The notes below the pieces were generated by a model. That model was not told the DNA's origin. It made no database searches and saw nothing but the letters and a program-made list of their open reading frames with translations. Below are positions 1 through 7,919 of a DNA stretch of 14,638 nucleotides, piece after piece. The position numbers were made by a program, and so were the translations under genes. The stretch's first letter is position 1, and every line of letters starts with the position of its first letter. This DNA comes from an uncultured Kiritimatiellota bacterium (GTDB lineage Bacteria; Verrucomicrobiota; Kiritimatiellia; RFP12; UBA1067), in the NCBI GenBank assembly GCA_934667295.1, contig CAKULR010000021.1, positions 1-14,638 of the forward strand, read 5' to 3'.

Positions 1-441
1 GACCTCGAAGACGGCGGGGGAGGCCTCCGCGTCCAGGTGGATGCGCCGGGACGGCGCGACACGCCCCTCGGGACCGCCCTCGCCCCGCACCGTCACATCG
101 ACAACGGGCGTCTGCGGATCGTCCGTTCGGACGTAGAACGTCTTCAGGAACGGCCCGTCCGGCAGCACCGACGGATCGAGCGCCAGGCGCAGCGTCGTTC
201 CCTCGCCGGGGGCCAGTTGCCGCTTTTCGACGGTGGGCGTCCCGCAGACGCACGTCCGCACGAGCTCGGTCAGCCGCACGGCGTTCGTCCCGTCGTTCCG
301 CAGGGCGAACGCGCGGACCGGGCGCTCCGCCGTCCGCACCGCCCCGAGGTCGGCGAACGACGGCTCCACCACGATTCCTGCGAGGGCGCAGAGCGGCGCC
401 GCCAGGACCGTCACGGACAAGACCGACAGAAGACTCTTCAT
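1..441 (-). CDS. DUF1573-domain secreted protein (N-terminal part, runs off left edge)
   Basis: The visible 147 codons start with a typical signal peptide (MKSLLSVLSVTVLAAPLCALA, residues 1-21). A DUF1573-type immunoglobulin-like domain follows at about 23-120: FADLGAV near 29-35, the FALRNDG strand at 45-51, a TCVCG motif at 63-67 (family consensus is sCgCt), LAPGEG at 76-81, and a FLKTFYVRTDDPQTPVVDV stretch. DUF1573 proteins are exported, probably periplasmic or surface located, and their function is mostly unknown; they are abundant in Bacteroidetes and the PVC group. The ATG start is well supported, with AGGAAGG 5 nt upstream (447-453) and a promoter further out. From about residue 121 the sequence continues into a second region that is cut by the window edge, so total length is unknown. 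I see no functional link to the uvrB-containing operon, which is separated by a spacer full of hairpins. Confidence 0.85.
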   Translation of the reverse strand, partial: MKSLLSVLSVTVLAAPLCALAGIVVEPSFADLGAVRTAERPVRAFALRNDGTNAVRLTELVRTCVCGTPTVEKRQLAPGEGTTLRLALDPSVLPDGPFLKTFYVRTDDPQTPVVDVTVRGEGGPEGRVAPSRRIHLDAEASPAVFEV

Positions 442-500
442 GTGGACCTTCCTTTGCTTCTACCACGCGGGACTAGGGGGGAACGGAGAAACGGCATTAC

Positions 501-528
501 ATTAACATGCAAGCCCAGGACCTGTCAA
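501..528 (-). promoter_or_regulatory. Sigma-70-like promoter for the DUF1573 gene
   Basis: On the minus strand a perfect TTGACA (-35, at 523-528) is followed after 16 nt by GTTAAT (-10, at 501-506, 4 of 6 consensus bases). Transcription would begin near 494, leaving a leader of about 53 nt before the ATG at 441. The elements lie in a relatively AT-rich patch within GC-rich DNA. Expression from it is not demonstrated. Confidence 0.5.
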
Positions 529-561
529 CCGTGAATCCACCGGAGGGGACAACGGGGCAAC

Positions 562-581
562 GGTCGCGCAGGAGCGCGACC
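562..581. repeat. R2 hairpin repeat, inverted copy
   Basis: A perfect 8-bp inverted repeat, GGTCGCGC and GCGCGACC, with an AGGA loop, followed by CCTCCCTCCC. Read on the minus strand it is the same element found on the plus strand at 10668-10689 (G-rich lead-in, GGTCGCGC, loop TCCY, GCGCGACC). It lies in the 442-729 spacer between uvrB and the DUF1573 gene. With no T-run beside it, it is not a classic rho-independent terminator. Confidence 0.75.
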
Positions 582-622
582 CTCCCTCCCGTACGCAACG
601 AGTCCGGACGCGAAGCAGCGAC

Positions 623-665
623 CCGGCGCGCGAAGTACCCGCGCCGCCCTCGGCGCGTGGCGTCC
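623..665 (+). repeat. R1 39-bp GTACCC repeat, copy 1
   Basis: First of six copies in this window of a 39-bp GC-rich repeat. It begins CCGGCGCGCGAAGTACCC, has the hairpin CGCGCCG-CCCT-CGGCGCG in its second half and ends GTGGC. It is followed by GTCCAAC, an extension shared in similar form with the copies at 10092-10130 and, inverted, 11403-11441. All copies are intergenic. Confidence 0.8.
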
Positions 666-686
666 AACAGTGTGAGCCGGGAGGGG

Positions 687-700
687 CGCGCTCCTGCGCG
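687..700. repeat. R2-like hairpin following R1
   Basis: CGCGC-TCCT-GCGCG, a 5-bp perfect stem preceded by GGGAGGGG. This is a shortened version of the R2 hairpin in the orientation in which R2 normally follows R1. It lies just beyond the uvrB stop codon. Confidence 0.6.
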
Positions 701-708
701 GGGGTACG

Positions 709-724
709 CCGTTTCGCCAAACGG
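709..724. other. Small perfect hairpin just after uvrB
   Basis: CCGTTT-CGCC-AAACGG, a 6-bp perfect stem beginning 5 nt past the uvrB stop. On the minus strand the T-run comes before the stem, not after it, so a rho-independent terminator is not supported. Together with the GC hairpin at 687-700 it may stabilise or end the uvrB transcript. Confidence 0.5.
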
Positions 725-729
725 AAAAC

Positions 730-2703
730 CTATGACTTCTTCTTCCGCAGCTTCGCGATCTGGTCGCGGAGGTAGGCGGCGCGCTCGAACTCCAGCGCGT
801 CGGCCGCCTGCAGCATCTCCTCCTGGAGGGCGGCGATCGTCTCCTCGACGTCGTACGTCTCGGGCTTCTCGGCCACGGCGGCGTATTCGGTCTTCCGCGC
901 CTCGGAGTAGACGTAGGCCGTCTCGTTGAGGGCGCGCTTCACGCTCTTCGGCGTGATGTGGTGCGCGGTGTTGTAGGCGATCTGCCGTTTCCGGTGGCTG
1001 CGCGTGATGCGGAGGAGGTCGCGGATGGCGTCCGTCTCGTGGTCGCAGTAGAGGATGACGCGGCCGTTCACGTGGCGGGCGCAGCGGCCCGCCGTCTGCA
1101 CGAGCGAGGTGGTGGCGCGCAGGACGCCCTCCTTGTCCGCATCGAGGATCGCGACGAGCGCGACCTCCGGGAAGTCCAGGCCCTCGCGCAGCAGGTTGAT
1201 GCCGATCAGGCAGTCGAACTCGCCCTTGCGGAGGCGGCCGAGGATCGCGACGCGCTCCAGGGCGTCGATGCCGCTGTGCAGGTACTCGACGCGCAGCCCC
1301 GTCTCGTGGAGGTAGGCCGTCAGGTCCTCCGCGCTCCGCTTCGTGAGCGTCGTCACGAGCACGCGGTCGCCCTTCGCCGCGACGGCGCGGATCTCCGCCA
1401 TGAGGTCGTCGATCTGCCCCTTGAGCGGACGCAGCTCGATCTCGGGATCGAGGAGGCCGGTCGGGCGGATCACCTGCTCGGCGACGGTCTTCGCGACGCC
1501 GTACTCGTAGTCCCCCGGCGTCGCGCTCGTGAAGACGATCTGGTGGACCTTCCTCTCGAACTCGGGGAAGGTGAGCGGACGGTTGTCCTTCGCGCTCGGC
1601 AGGCGGAAGCCGTAATCGACGAGCTTCTGCTTGCGCGCCTGGTCGCCGTTGTACATCGCCCGCAGCTGCGGCACGGCGACGTGGCTCTCGTCGATGATCG
1701 TGAGGAAGTCGTCCGGGAAGTAGTCGAGCAGGCATTCCGGCGGTTCGCCCGGCGCGCGCCCGGTGAGCGGACGCGAGTAGTTCTCGATGCCGTTGCAGTA
1801 CCCGAGCTGCCGCATCATCTCGATGTCGTACTCGGTGCGCTCGCGGAGGCGCTGCGCCTCCAGGTACTTCTTCGCGCCCTCGAAGTACGCAAGCCGCTCC
1901 TTCAGCTCCGTCTCGATGCGCCCGTAGGCGGCCTCCATCTTGTCCTTCGGCATCACGAACTGCTTGGCGGGCGTGACGACGGCGGCGGGCATCGCGACGC
2001 CCATGCGGAAGTCGGGCACCGAGAGCGCGTGGATGGAGTCGATCTCGTCGCCGAAGAAGTCGACGCGGATCCCCTCCGTCGCGTAGGCGGGGAAGATGTC
2101 CACCGTGTCGCCGCGCACGCGGAAGTTGCCGGGTGCGTAGTCGAGGTCGTTGCGCGTGTACTGCGCGGCGACGAGGCGCGCGACGAGGTCGCCGCGCCCG
2201 CACGTGTCCCCGACGGCGAACTTCACGGCGAGGTCGCGGTATTCGGTCGATTCGCCGAGGCCGTAGATGCAGCTCACGGAGGCGACGACGATCACGTCGC
2301 GCCGGGCGATGAGCGCGTTCGTCGCGGCGAGGCGGTAGCGTTCGATCTCCTCGTTGACGGCGGCGTCCTTCTCGATGTAGGTGTCCGTCTGGGGGATGTA
2401 CGCCTCGGGCTGGTAGTAGTCGTAGTAGCTGATGAAGTACTCGACGGCGTTCTCGGGGAAGAAACCCTTCAGTTCGGTGAAGAGCTGCGCGGCGAGCGTC
2501 TTGTTGTGGGAGAGGACGAGCGTGGGGCGGTTCCAGCGCTGGATGAGGTTCGCCATCGTGAACGTCTTGCCGCTGCCGGTGACGCCCTGGAGGATAAGGC
2601 GGTCCTCGCCGCGCGCGAGCCCGCGCACGAGCGCGTCGATGGCCTCGGGCTGGTCGCCCATCGGCCTGAAGTCCGAAACAAGCTTGAAGAGCGGTATGTC
2701 CAT
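730..2703 (-). CDS. uvrB: UvrABC excinuclease subunit B
   Basis: UvrB is the DNA-damage-verifying helicase-like subunit of nucleotide excision repair; it is loaded by UvrA and recruits UvrC. The 657 residues match the usual family length. Visible landmarks are Walker A GVTGSGKT (40-47), the damage-probing beta-hairpin region YYDYYQPEAYIPQTDTYIEK (93-112), the motif II box DESH (338-341), FTSATP (391-396), the motif VI-type QTAGRCARH (536-544) and a C-terminal UVR motif (about 622-656) that pairs with UvrC. Motif VI is usually QTIGRAARN, so this copy is slightly divergent while keeping the GR and R residues. The ATG start lies 7 nt after the antiporter stop with only a weak AAGGG-like site, which suggests translational coupling. 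No uvrA or uvrC is present here, so placement at the end of an operon with unrelated genes looks incidental or driven by shared expression. Confidence 0.98.
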   Translation of the reverse strand: MDIPLFKLVSDFRPMGDQPEAIDALVRGLARGEDRLILQGVTGSGKTFTMANLIQRWNRPTLVLSHNKTLAAQLFTELKGFFPENAVEYFISYYDYYQPEAYIPQTDTYIEKDAAVNEEIERYRLAATNALIARRDVIVVASVSCIYGLGESTEYRDLAVKFAVGDTCGRGDLVARLVAAQYTRNDLDYAPGNFRVRGDTVDIFPAYATEGIRVDFFGDEIDSIHALSVPDFRMGVAMPAAVVTPAKQFVMPKDKMEAAYGRIETELKERLAYFEGAKKYLEAQRLRERTEYDIEMMRQLGYCNGIENYSRPLTGRAPGEPPECLLDYFPDDFLTIIDESHVAVPQLRAMYNGDQARKQKLVDYGFRLPSAKDNRPLTFPEFERKVHQIVFTSATPGDYEYGVAKTVAEQVIRPTGLLDPEIELRPLKGQIDDLMAEIRAVAAKGDRVLVTTLTKRSAEDLTAYLHETGLRVEYLHSGIDALERVAILGRLRKGEFDCLIGINLLREGLDFPEVALVAILDADKEGVLRATTSLVQTAGRCARHVNGRVILYCDHETDAIRDLLRITRSHRKRQIAYNTAHHITPKSVKRALNETAYVYSEARKTEYAAVAEKPETYDVEETIAALQEEMLQAADALEFERAAYLRDQIAKLRKKKS

Positions 2704-2710
2704 GCCAACA

Positions 2711-4774
2711 TCAACCCTTCGTGCCGTCGGACTGGGGCACGTCGAACATGCGGCGCAGGGCGGCGAGCTGGTCGGGCTCGCCGATCACGCGCGCCTCGTC
2801 GTCCGGCTCGAAGCACCAGTTCGCGCCGGGGTTGCGGAAGAGGTCCGCGCCCCGCCGGATCGCGACGACGCTCGCCCCCGTCCTCGCGCGGATGTCAAGC
2901 GACTTGATCGTCTCGCCGACGGCGGGCGAGCCGGGCGGGATCTTCAGGTACGAATAGTAGTCGCCCGGCACCGTGAGCGTGACCGACTTCCCGGCATCCG
3001 GCGTCTTCCGCCGCCGCTCGCGCCGCTTCTCCGCCACCAGCGCCTCGTTGAAGCGGTACCCCGCCTGGCGCCCCGCGCGCCGGAAGAACTTCCAGCCGAA
3101 CACGGCCACGCCCGCCAGCAGCACCCACACGACGCCCCGCACGAGCGGATGCTCCGGCATCAGGTTCACGTTCATCATCACGATCTGCGCGAAGGCGAGC
3201 AGCACGACGAGCAGCACGGTGAAGAACGTGACGACGCGCCGGACGGCGGTCTTCCACCGCTTCGTCTGGTGGATGCCCGTGAGGACGGCCGCGATGTCGC
3301 GCCCCAGCGACTGGGCGAGGCCCACCACCGGCGCGAGCATCGAGATGAAGAAGAGGTTCGCGCCGAGGCAGAAGATAAGGCGCTTGTGCGCCTCGAAGAA
3401 CGTCGAGAACGCCCCGTAGTCCACGCCGCTGAGCATGCTCGCGGCAATCTCCACGCCGAGGTTCAGCGCGGCGATCACGCCGAGCCACACGACGCGCGAG
3501 CGCAGGTGCTGCTGCAGGCGGGACGGCACCGCCGCCGTGCGGAAGCGCGTGAGCCAGGCGTTGTACGCCGAGAGCCAGCCGCTCACGCGCGCGGGCAGGT
3601 GCCGCTCGCACCAGTCGCCCACGGGGTCGGAGAGGCGCAGCATGACGGGGTTGAGGACCGTCGTCAGCAGCGAGACGCCCACCACGATCTGGTACATCGG
3701 GTTCGACATGTCGCCCGTGCAGGTCATGTAGATGAGCGCCACCATGAACGCGAACTCGCCGATCTGCGCGAGCCCGAACCCCGTCTGGATCGCGTCCTTC
3801 AGCCGCTGCCCCGTGAGGATCGACATCGTGAAGCAGTTCACCCCCTTGCCGACGATCACGAGGAGCGCGAGGCCGAGGATGACGGGCAGGTGCCGCAGGC
3901 AGACCGCCGGGTCGACCAACAGGCCGATCGTCACGAAGAAGACGGCCGCGAACATGTTCCGGAGCGGTGCCGCCAGTTCGTGCAGGCGGTTCCGCACCTC
4001 CGTCGAGGCGCCGAGGATGCCCACCAGGAACGCCCCCAGCGCAAGCGAGTAGTCGAGCTTGTAGGCGATGTAGCTCACGAGGAAGCAGCACCCGAGGAGC
4101 GCGAGGAGCAGCGCCTCGTCGTCCTTCATGCGCCCCACCCGGTTCAGGAGGCGCGGCACGAGGATGAGCCCGAAGACGACGACGCCGATGAAGAAGAGGA
4201 GGAGCCCTCCGAGGGAGACGCCCACGGCCCCGAGTCTCATCCCCTTCCCGGTCGCGACGCCCGTGATGAGCGCGATGATGCCGACGCAGAGGATGTCCTC
4301 GCAGATCGTCGTGCCGAAGATGAACCGCACGAAGGGCCGATCGCTCCACTTCATCTCCTCGATCGTCTTCGCGAGGAGCGTCGTCGCGGAGTCGCAGATC
4401 GCCGCGCCGAGGAAGAGGGACTGTACGTGGTTCCACCCGAGCAGGTTGCGCCCCACGGTGTAGCCGAGCCAGATCATCACCACCGAGTCGAAGAGCGCCG
4501 TGGGCACCGTCACGTGCTTGATCTTCTGCATCTCGCCCGCGCTGAACTCCAGGCCCAGCGTGAACATGAGGAACACGATGCCGAGCTGCCCGATGGCGCC
4601 GATGGACTTCGGGTCCACGAGGAACGACCCGCCCCACGGGTGCTCGCTCATGAGGACGCCCGCGAGCAGGTAGCCGATCACCTTCGGCAAGTGGTAGCGC
4701 GCGAAGAGGATCGAGACGCAGCCCACCACCGCCAGCATGACGGCGAGATCCTGGAAGAAGGATGATTCGTTCAC
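2711..4774 (-). CDS. CPA2 cation:proton antiporter with RCK_C (TrkA_C) domain
   Basis: An inner-membrane monovalent cation/H+ antiporter of the KefB/KefC-like CPA2 family; the transported ion (K+ or Na+) cannot be read from sequence. Residues about 8-385 form the Na/H exchanger domain with many hydrophobic helices, GYLLAGVL (34-41), CDSATTLLAKTIEE (127-140), TTICED (155-160) and GLAQIGEFAF (334-343). The acidic pair E159-D160 sits where KefC has Gln-Asp and electrogenic NapA-type exchangers have Asp-Asp. Four further hydrophobic segments lie near 428-446, 465-489, 512-534 and 546-562, then a basic linker (583-590), then an RCK_C ligand-sensing domain (about 598-678). No Rossmann RCK_N domain is present. 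The GTG at 4774 is preferred: GGAGGG lies 9 nt upstream, and it overlaps the previous stop as GTGA. The upstream in-frame TTG at 4783 would abut the ribosome site. Length 687 residues. Confidence 0.92.
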   Translation of the reverse strand: MNESSFFQDLAVMLAVVGCVSILFARYHLPKVIGYLLAGVLMSEHPWGGSFLVDPKSIGAIGQLGIVFLMFTLGLEFSAGEMQKIKHVTVPTALFDSVVMIWLGYTVGRNLLGWNHVQSLFLGAAICDSATTLLAKTIEEMKWSDRPFVRFIFGTTICEDILCVGIIALITGVATGKGMRLGAVGVSLGGLLLFFIGVVVFGLILVPRLLNRVGRMKDDEALLLALLGCCFLVSYIAYKLDYSLALGAFLVGILGASTEVRNRLHELAAPLRNMFAAVFFVTIGLLVDPAVCLRHLPVILGLALLVIVGKGVNCFTMSILTGQRLKDAIQTGFGLAQIGEFAFMVALIYMTCTGDMSNPMYQIVVGVSLLTTVLNPVMLRLSDPVGDWCERHLPARVSGWLSAYNAWLTRFRTAAVPSRLQQHLRSRVVWLGVIAALNLGVEIAASMLSGVDYGAFSTFFEAHKRLIFCLGANLFFISMLAPVVGLAQSLGRDIAAVLTGIHQTKRWKTAVRRVVTFFTVLLVVLLAFAQIVMMNVNLMPEHPLVRGVVWVLLAGVAVFGWKFFRRAGRQAGYRFNEALVAEKRRERRRKTPDAGKSVTLTVPGDYYSYLKIPPGSPAVGETIKSLDIRARTGASVVAIRRGADLFRNPGANWCFEPDDEARVIGEPDQLAALRRMFDVPQSDGTKG

Positions 4775-7700
4775 TTTGCGCAACCCTCCACAAACGGACG
4801 GGGACGGTACACGGACCCGTCCGGATTCACGAGCAGATAGCTGACCGGCCCCACGGCCTGTCCCTTCCAGTCATACGGCGCGGCGCCGTAGTTCGAGACA
4901 ATCTGCGAGCCGTCGCCGAACGACGTGAGGAAGACGCCGGGCGCGAGCGTGTCGTGGCGCGTCATCTGCTCCTTCTGGAGGTGGCGCACGGGCACGAACT
5001 CGTCCCAGGCCTTCTTGATGCGCGGCACGTCCGCGAACTTGTAGGTGTAGAAGATCGGGCGGCCGCCGAACTCCACGATCTTGAGCGCGACGCGCGGGTC
5101 CTCCACGCCGTCGCCCTCCATCCAGCGCGGGTCGCCGCTCTTCTCCAGCCTGTAGAGGCACTTGCCGCGCGTGTGGTTCTGGCACCAACGGTCCGGCGTG
5201 TACAGGATGATGCCGTGGTAGACGAGCTCCCAGAGCGGATAGACACCCGTCGCGAGCTTCGGCAGCTTGCCCTCGTCCAGCAGCTTGAGGTCGCGTTCGA
5301 CGTAGTTGATGTAGTCGAGGTTGCCCGCCACATGGTCGTAGCCGGACTCGCTCGCCGCGCCGCCCATCAGGCGCCGCCCCTCCGCGAGGATGCGGTTCTG
5401 GAACGCGGACATCTGCTCCGGCGTGCAGGGGTGCTTCGGGTCGCCGCAGCGCTGCGGATAGGTCGCGGAGTAGACGTCGATGTAGTGCGGGCCGCGAATG
5501 CCGAGGGCCGCCATCTCCTTCATCTCCTGCGGCAGCCAATGCTCCCAGGCGTACTTCTGGCACACCCAGTAGCACTGGCCGCCGGCCCAGAGCCCGCCCC
5601 TGTCGAGCGCGCCGTCCGCACGCTTGCACACCCAGTCCTCGCTCCAGAGGCGCGAGCACATGTAGCCGTCCGTGTTGCTCGCGTGGAGCGCGAACTGGTA
5701 GCCGAGCTTCCGGGCCTTCTCGACCAGCCGCCCGAACGCCTCCGCGCCGCCCGCCTCCGCGCCAACGGGGAAGTGCCCCGGCACGCGCCCGTCGTAGCCG
5801 CCGTCCTGCCAGCCCGCCGAGCAGATCGAGAGCTTGTCCACACCCGCGTCCTTGAGCGCCTGCAGGAACTCCTCCGTCACGCCGAAGGGCATGTGGACGA
5901 CGACCGGCGGCTCCTCGCCGCGCCTGAAGAAGTGCTTCGCGTCCTGCGCGTCGGGAATCGGCTTCGCGGCGTGCGTCTGGATGCGCACGACGATCGCGTC
6001 GCAGAGGTAGGCGAGTTCGGGGCTGTCCTTCAGGCGGTCCTTGATCGTCCGCACGGCGCCCCGCTCCAGCTGGTACGCCCGGTAGGCGTGGGCGAGGCCG
6101 TTGTAGTCGGCCGCCGCGCCCGTGAGCGGACGGTAGTCGACCACGATGTCGTCGTAGACGTTCGTGAAGAAGCCGCGCACCCGGTCGTAGCGGAACCGGG
6201 GGAACGTCTCATAGGCCCCCTTCTGCGCGACGGTCACGAAGTCGTAGTCGAAGCGCCAGGTCTTCACGTGGCCGTACCAGAGCGTGTCGCCCCGCTTGAG
6301 CCCGAAGACGGGCATGAGCTGGCGGTCCTTCACGTAGACGCCGTCGTCCTGGTCGAGACACCCGTACGTGCCGCGCGCCTGGATCCAGTAGCCGTCGTCG
6401 CCTTTCCGCGCGCGCATGAACGGCGGCACCACCTCCACGCTCCAGGCGTCCGCCGGGATCTCCCCCTTCGGCAGGGTGAAGCGGAAGCCCCCGCCGGCGA
6501 GCGGCTGCAGGTCGACGGCGCGCGTCTCGGTGCGCACCGTCTTCTTCGGCGTCCCCCGGCGGATGCGCACCTCCGCCGTCTCGGCGCGCTGCCAGGCGCC
6601 CAGCTCGCGGTAGAACGCGGGGTAGACGCCGTGGCCCATGCCGAGGCCGTTGTAGATCCTCTTGTCCCGCGCGGGAATCGCGTTGTAGGCCGCGTAGACG
6701 CCGCACGGCGTGCAGACCGTATCCGCGAAGCCCGCGACGAGGCGCACGGGGCAGGTGATGCGCGCGGCGAAGTGGACGCCGTCGAAGTACGGTGCCCACC
6801 TCTCGGCCGCCGCCCGGTTCTCCGGCTTCTGCGCCTCGACGATTTGGGGCCACCCGCTCTGGCGGTCGTCCTGGCGGAAGCCGAGCAGGTCCGTGATCGC
6901 CGGCACGAAGATGCAGCTGCGCGTGAAGTGTCCGTTGAGCCCCGTGAGCATGAGCCCGAAGCCGCCGCCCTGCGACGTGCCCGAATAGGTGAAGCGCGTG
7001 CGGTCCACCTCGGGACGCGCCCAGAGCCAGTTGACGGCGCGGTTGATGCCGAGCAGCGAGGCGTAGTAGAAGTACGCCTCGCGCGACTCGTGGATGCCCG
7101 CCTGGCAGTAGCGCGCCACGCCGCGCGGCGCGGCGTACTCCGCGTCCTGCGCCCGGTAGGCCGCCTTGCGCGCCTCGGGCGTTTCCGGCTGCGGATAGCT
7201 GTGGACGTTCATCGTGAGCGAGATGCGCCGTCCGTCGCCGCCCGTCCCCGTCGCGCCGATGCCCGCGCCCGGCACGCTCACCTCCACGGGGAACGGCCCC
7301 TTCCCCTTCGGCAGCGAGAGCCAGCCCCAGACGCGCCGTCCGCCGACGGAGGCGAAGCTCACCCTGTAGTACGTACGCTGCGCGTTGGACTTCGCGGGAA
7401 TCTCCTCCAGCCGCGCGTCGACGGGCACCGTCTCGTCGAGCGTCTTCACCGCGTGCGCCCAGAAGGCGTCGAAGTCCGCCGGACGCGCCGCGCCCGGCTG
7501 GATCTTCTCCGGCTCGTACGCGACGCCCCAGACGAACGGACCGCCCTGCCCCTTGTTCGCCCCGACCTCCAGGCCCTTCGTGCGGCTCTTCACCTGGAGG
7601 CGCAGGAAACCGGGAACCGTCTGCGTCGCCTTCAGGACGAACGGGTTCTCCTGCGCGAGGTCGATGGTCCGCTCCGCAATCTTCCGATTGCCGAAGTTGT

Positions 7701-7908
7701 CGATCGTCGCCCCGAGCGTCCCGGCCCGCAGCACCGCGCCCGTGGCGCCGCGCGCGGTGACGGTGAACACCGCCTCCTCGCCGCAGCGGTAGAGCGCGTT
7801 CGTGTGGTCCGTCTCCACCGTGAACGAAACCGCCTCCGCGTGGACGGCGCAGGCCGCCGCGCAGAACATCCCCAGGAACCACCGTTTCACGTTCGCCCAG
7901 TCCATCAT
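4771..7908 (-). CDS. Secreted CE7-type (AXE1) esterase fused to a TIM-barrel glycoside-hydrolase-like region
   Basis: A 1045-residue exported protein with signal peptide 1-25 (ends AVHA). Residues 28-115 look like a beta-sandwich. About 125-440 is an acetyl-xylan-esterase-type alpha/beta hydrolase: DFDAFW (145-150), GWLSLP (195-200), nucleophile elbow GTSQGG with S312, D396 in GFAD and H426 in GMGHG. The Ser-Asp-His spacing fits CE7 esterases, which deacetylate xylo-oligosaccharides and related substrates. About 470-610 is a second beta-rich part. About 610-960 resembles the TIM barrels of DUF5696/GH101-related proteins: DKLSICSAGW (691-700), LHASNTDGY (741-749), HYIDVYSA (808-815), ASESGYDH (852-859). 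D811 and E854 are candidate catalytic acids; glycosidase activity is inferred and weaker than the esterase call. ATG 7908 has GAAGG 8 nt upstream. An in-frame GTG at 7923 overlapping the previous stop as GTGA is an alternative. It overlaps the antiporter gene by 4 nt. Confidence 0.85.
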   Translation of the reverse strand: MMDWANVKRWFLGMFCAAACAVHAEAVSFTVETDHTNALYRCGEEAVFTVTARGATGAVLRAGTLGATIDNFGNRKIAERTIDLAQENPFVLKATQTVPGFLRLQVKSRTKGLEVGANKGQGGPFVWGVAYEPEKIQPGAARPADFDAFWAHAVKTLDETVPVDARLEEIPAKSNAQRTYYRVSFASVGGRRVWGWLSLPKGKGPFPVEVSVPGAGIGATGTGGDGRRISLTMNVHSYPQPETPEARKAAYRAQDAEYAAPRGVARYCQAGIHESREAYFYYASLLGINRAVNWLWARPEVDRTRFTYSGTSQGGGFGLMLTGLNGHFTRSCIFVPAITDLLGFRQDDRQSGWPQIVEAQKPENRAAAERWAPYFDGVHFAARITCPVRLVAGFADTVCTPCGVYAAYNAIPARDKRIYNGLGMGHGVYPAFYRELGAWQRAETAEVRIRRGTPKKTVRTETRAVDLQPLAGGGFRFTLPKGEIPADAWSVEVVPPFMRARKGDDGYWIQARGTYGCLDQDDGVYVKDRQLMPVFGLKRGDTLWYGHVKTWRFDYDFVTVAQKGAYETFPRFRYDRVRGFFTNVYDDIVVDYRPLTGAAADYNGLAHAYRAYQLERGAVRTIKDRLKDSPELAYLCDAIVVRIQTHAAKPIPDAQDAKHFFRRGEEPPVVVHMPFGVTEEFLQALKDAGVDKLSICSAGWQDGGYDGRVPGHFPVGAEAGGAEAFGRLVEKARKLGYQFALHASNTDGYMCSRLWSEDWVCKRADGALDRGGLWAGGQCYWVCQKYAWEHWLPQEMKEMAALGIRGPHYIDVYSATYPQRCGDPKHPCTPEQMSAFQNRILAEGRRLMGGAASESGYDHVAGNLDYINYVERDLKLLDEGKLPKLATGVYPLWELVYHGIILYTPDRWCQNHTRGKCLYRLEKSGDPRWMEGDGVEDPRVALKIVEFGGRPIFYTYKFADVPRIKKAWDEFVPVRHLQKEQMTRHDTLAPGVFLTSFGDGSQIVSNYGAAPYDWKGQAVGPVSYLLVNPDGSVYRPRPFVEGCAK

Positions 7909-7919
7909 CCGCGTCACCT

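Noticed and set aside
497..2203. Alternative minus-strand frame overlapping uvrB and its downstream spacer
   Set aside because: Low-complexity Arg/Ala translation that conflicts with the strongly conserved UvrB frame.
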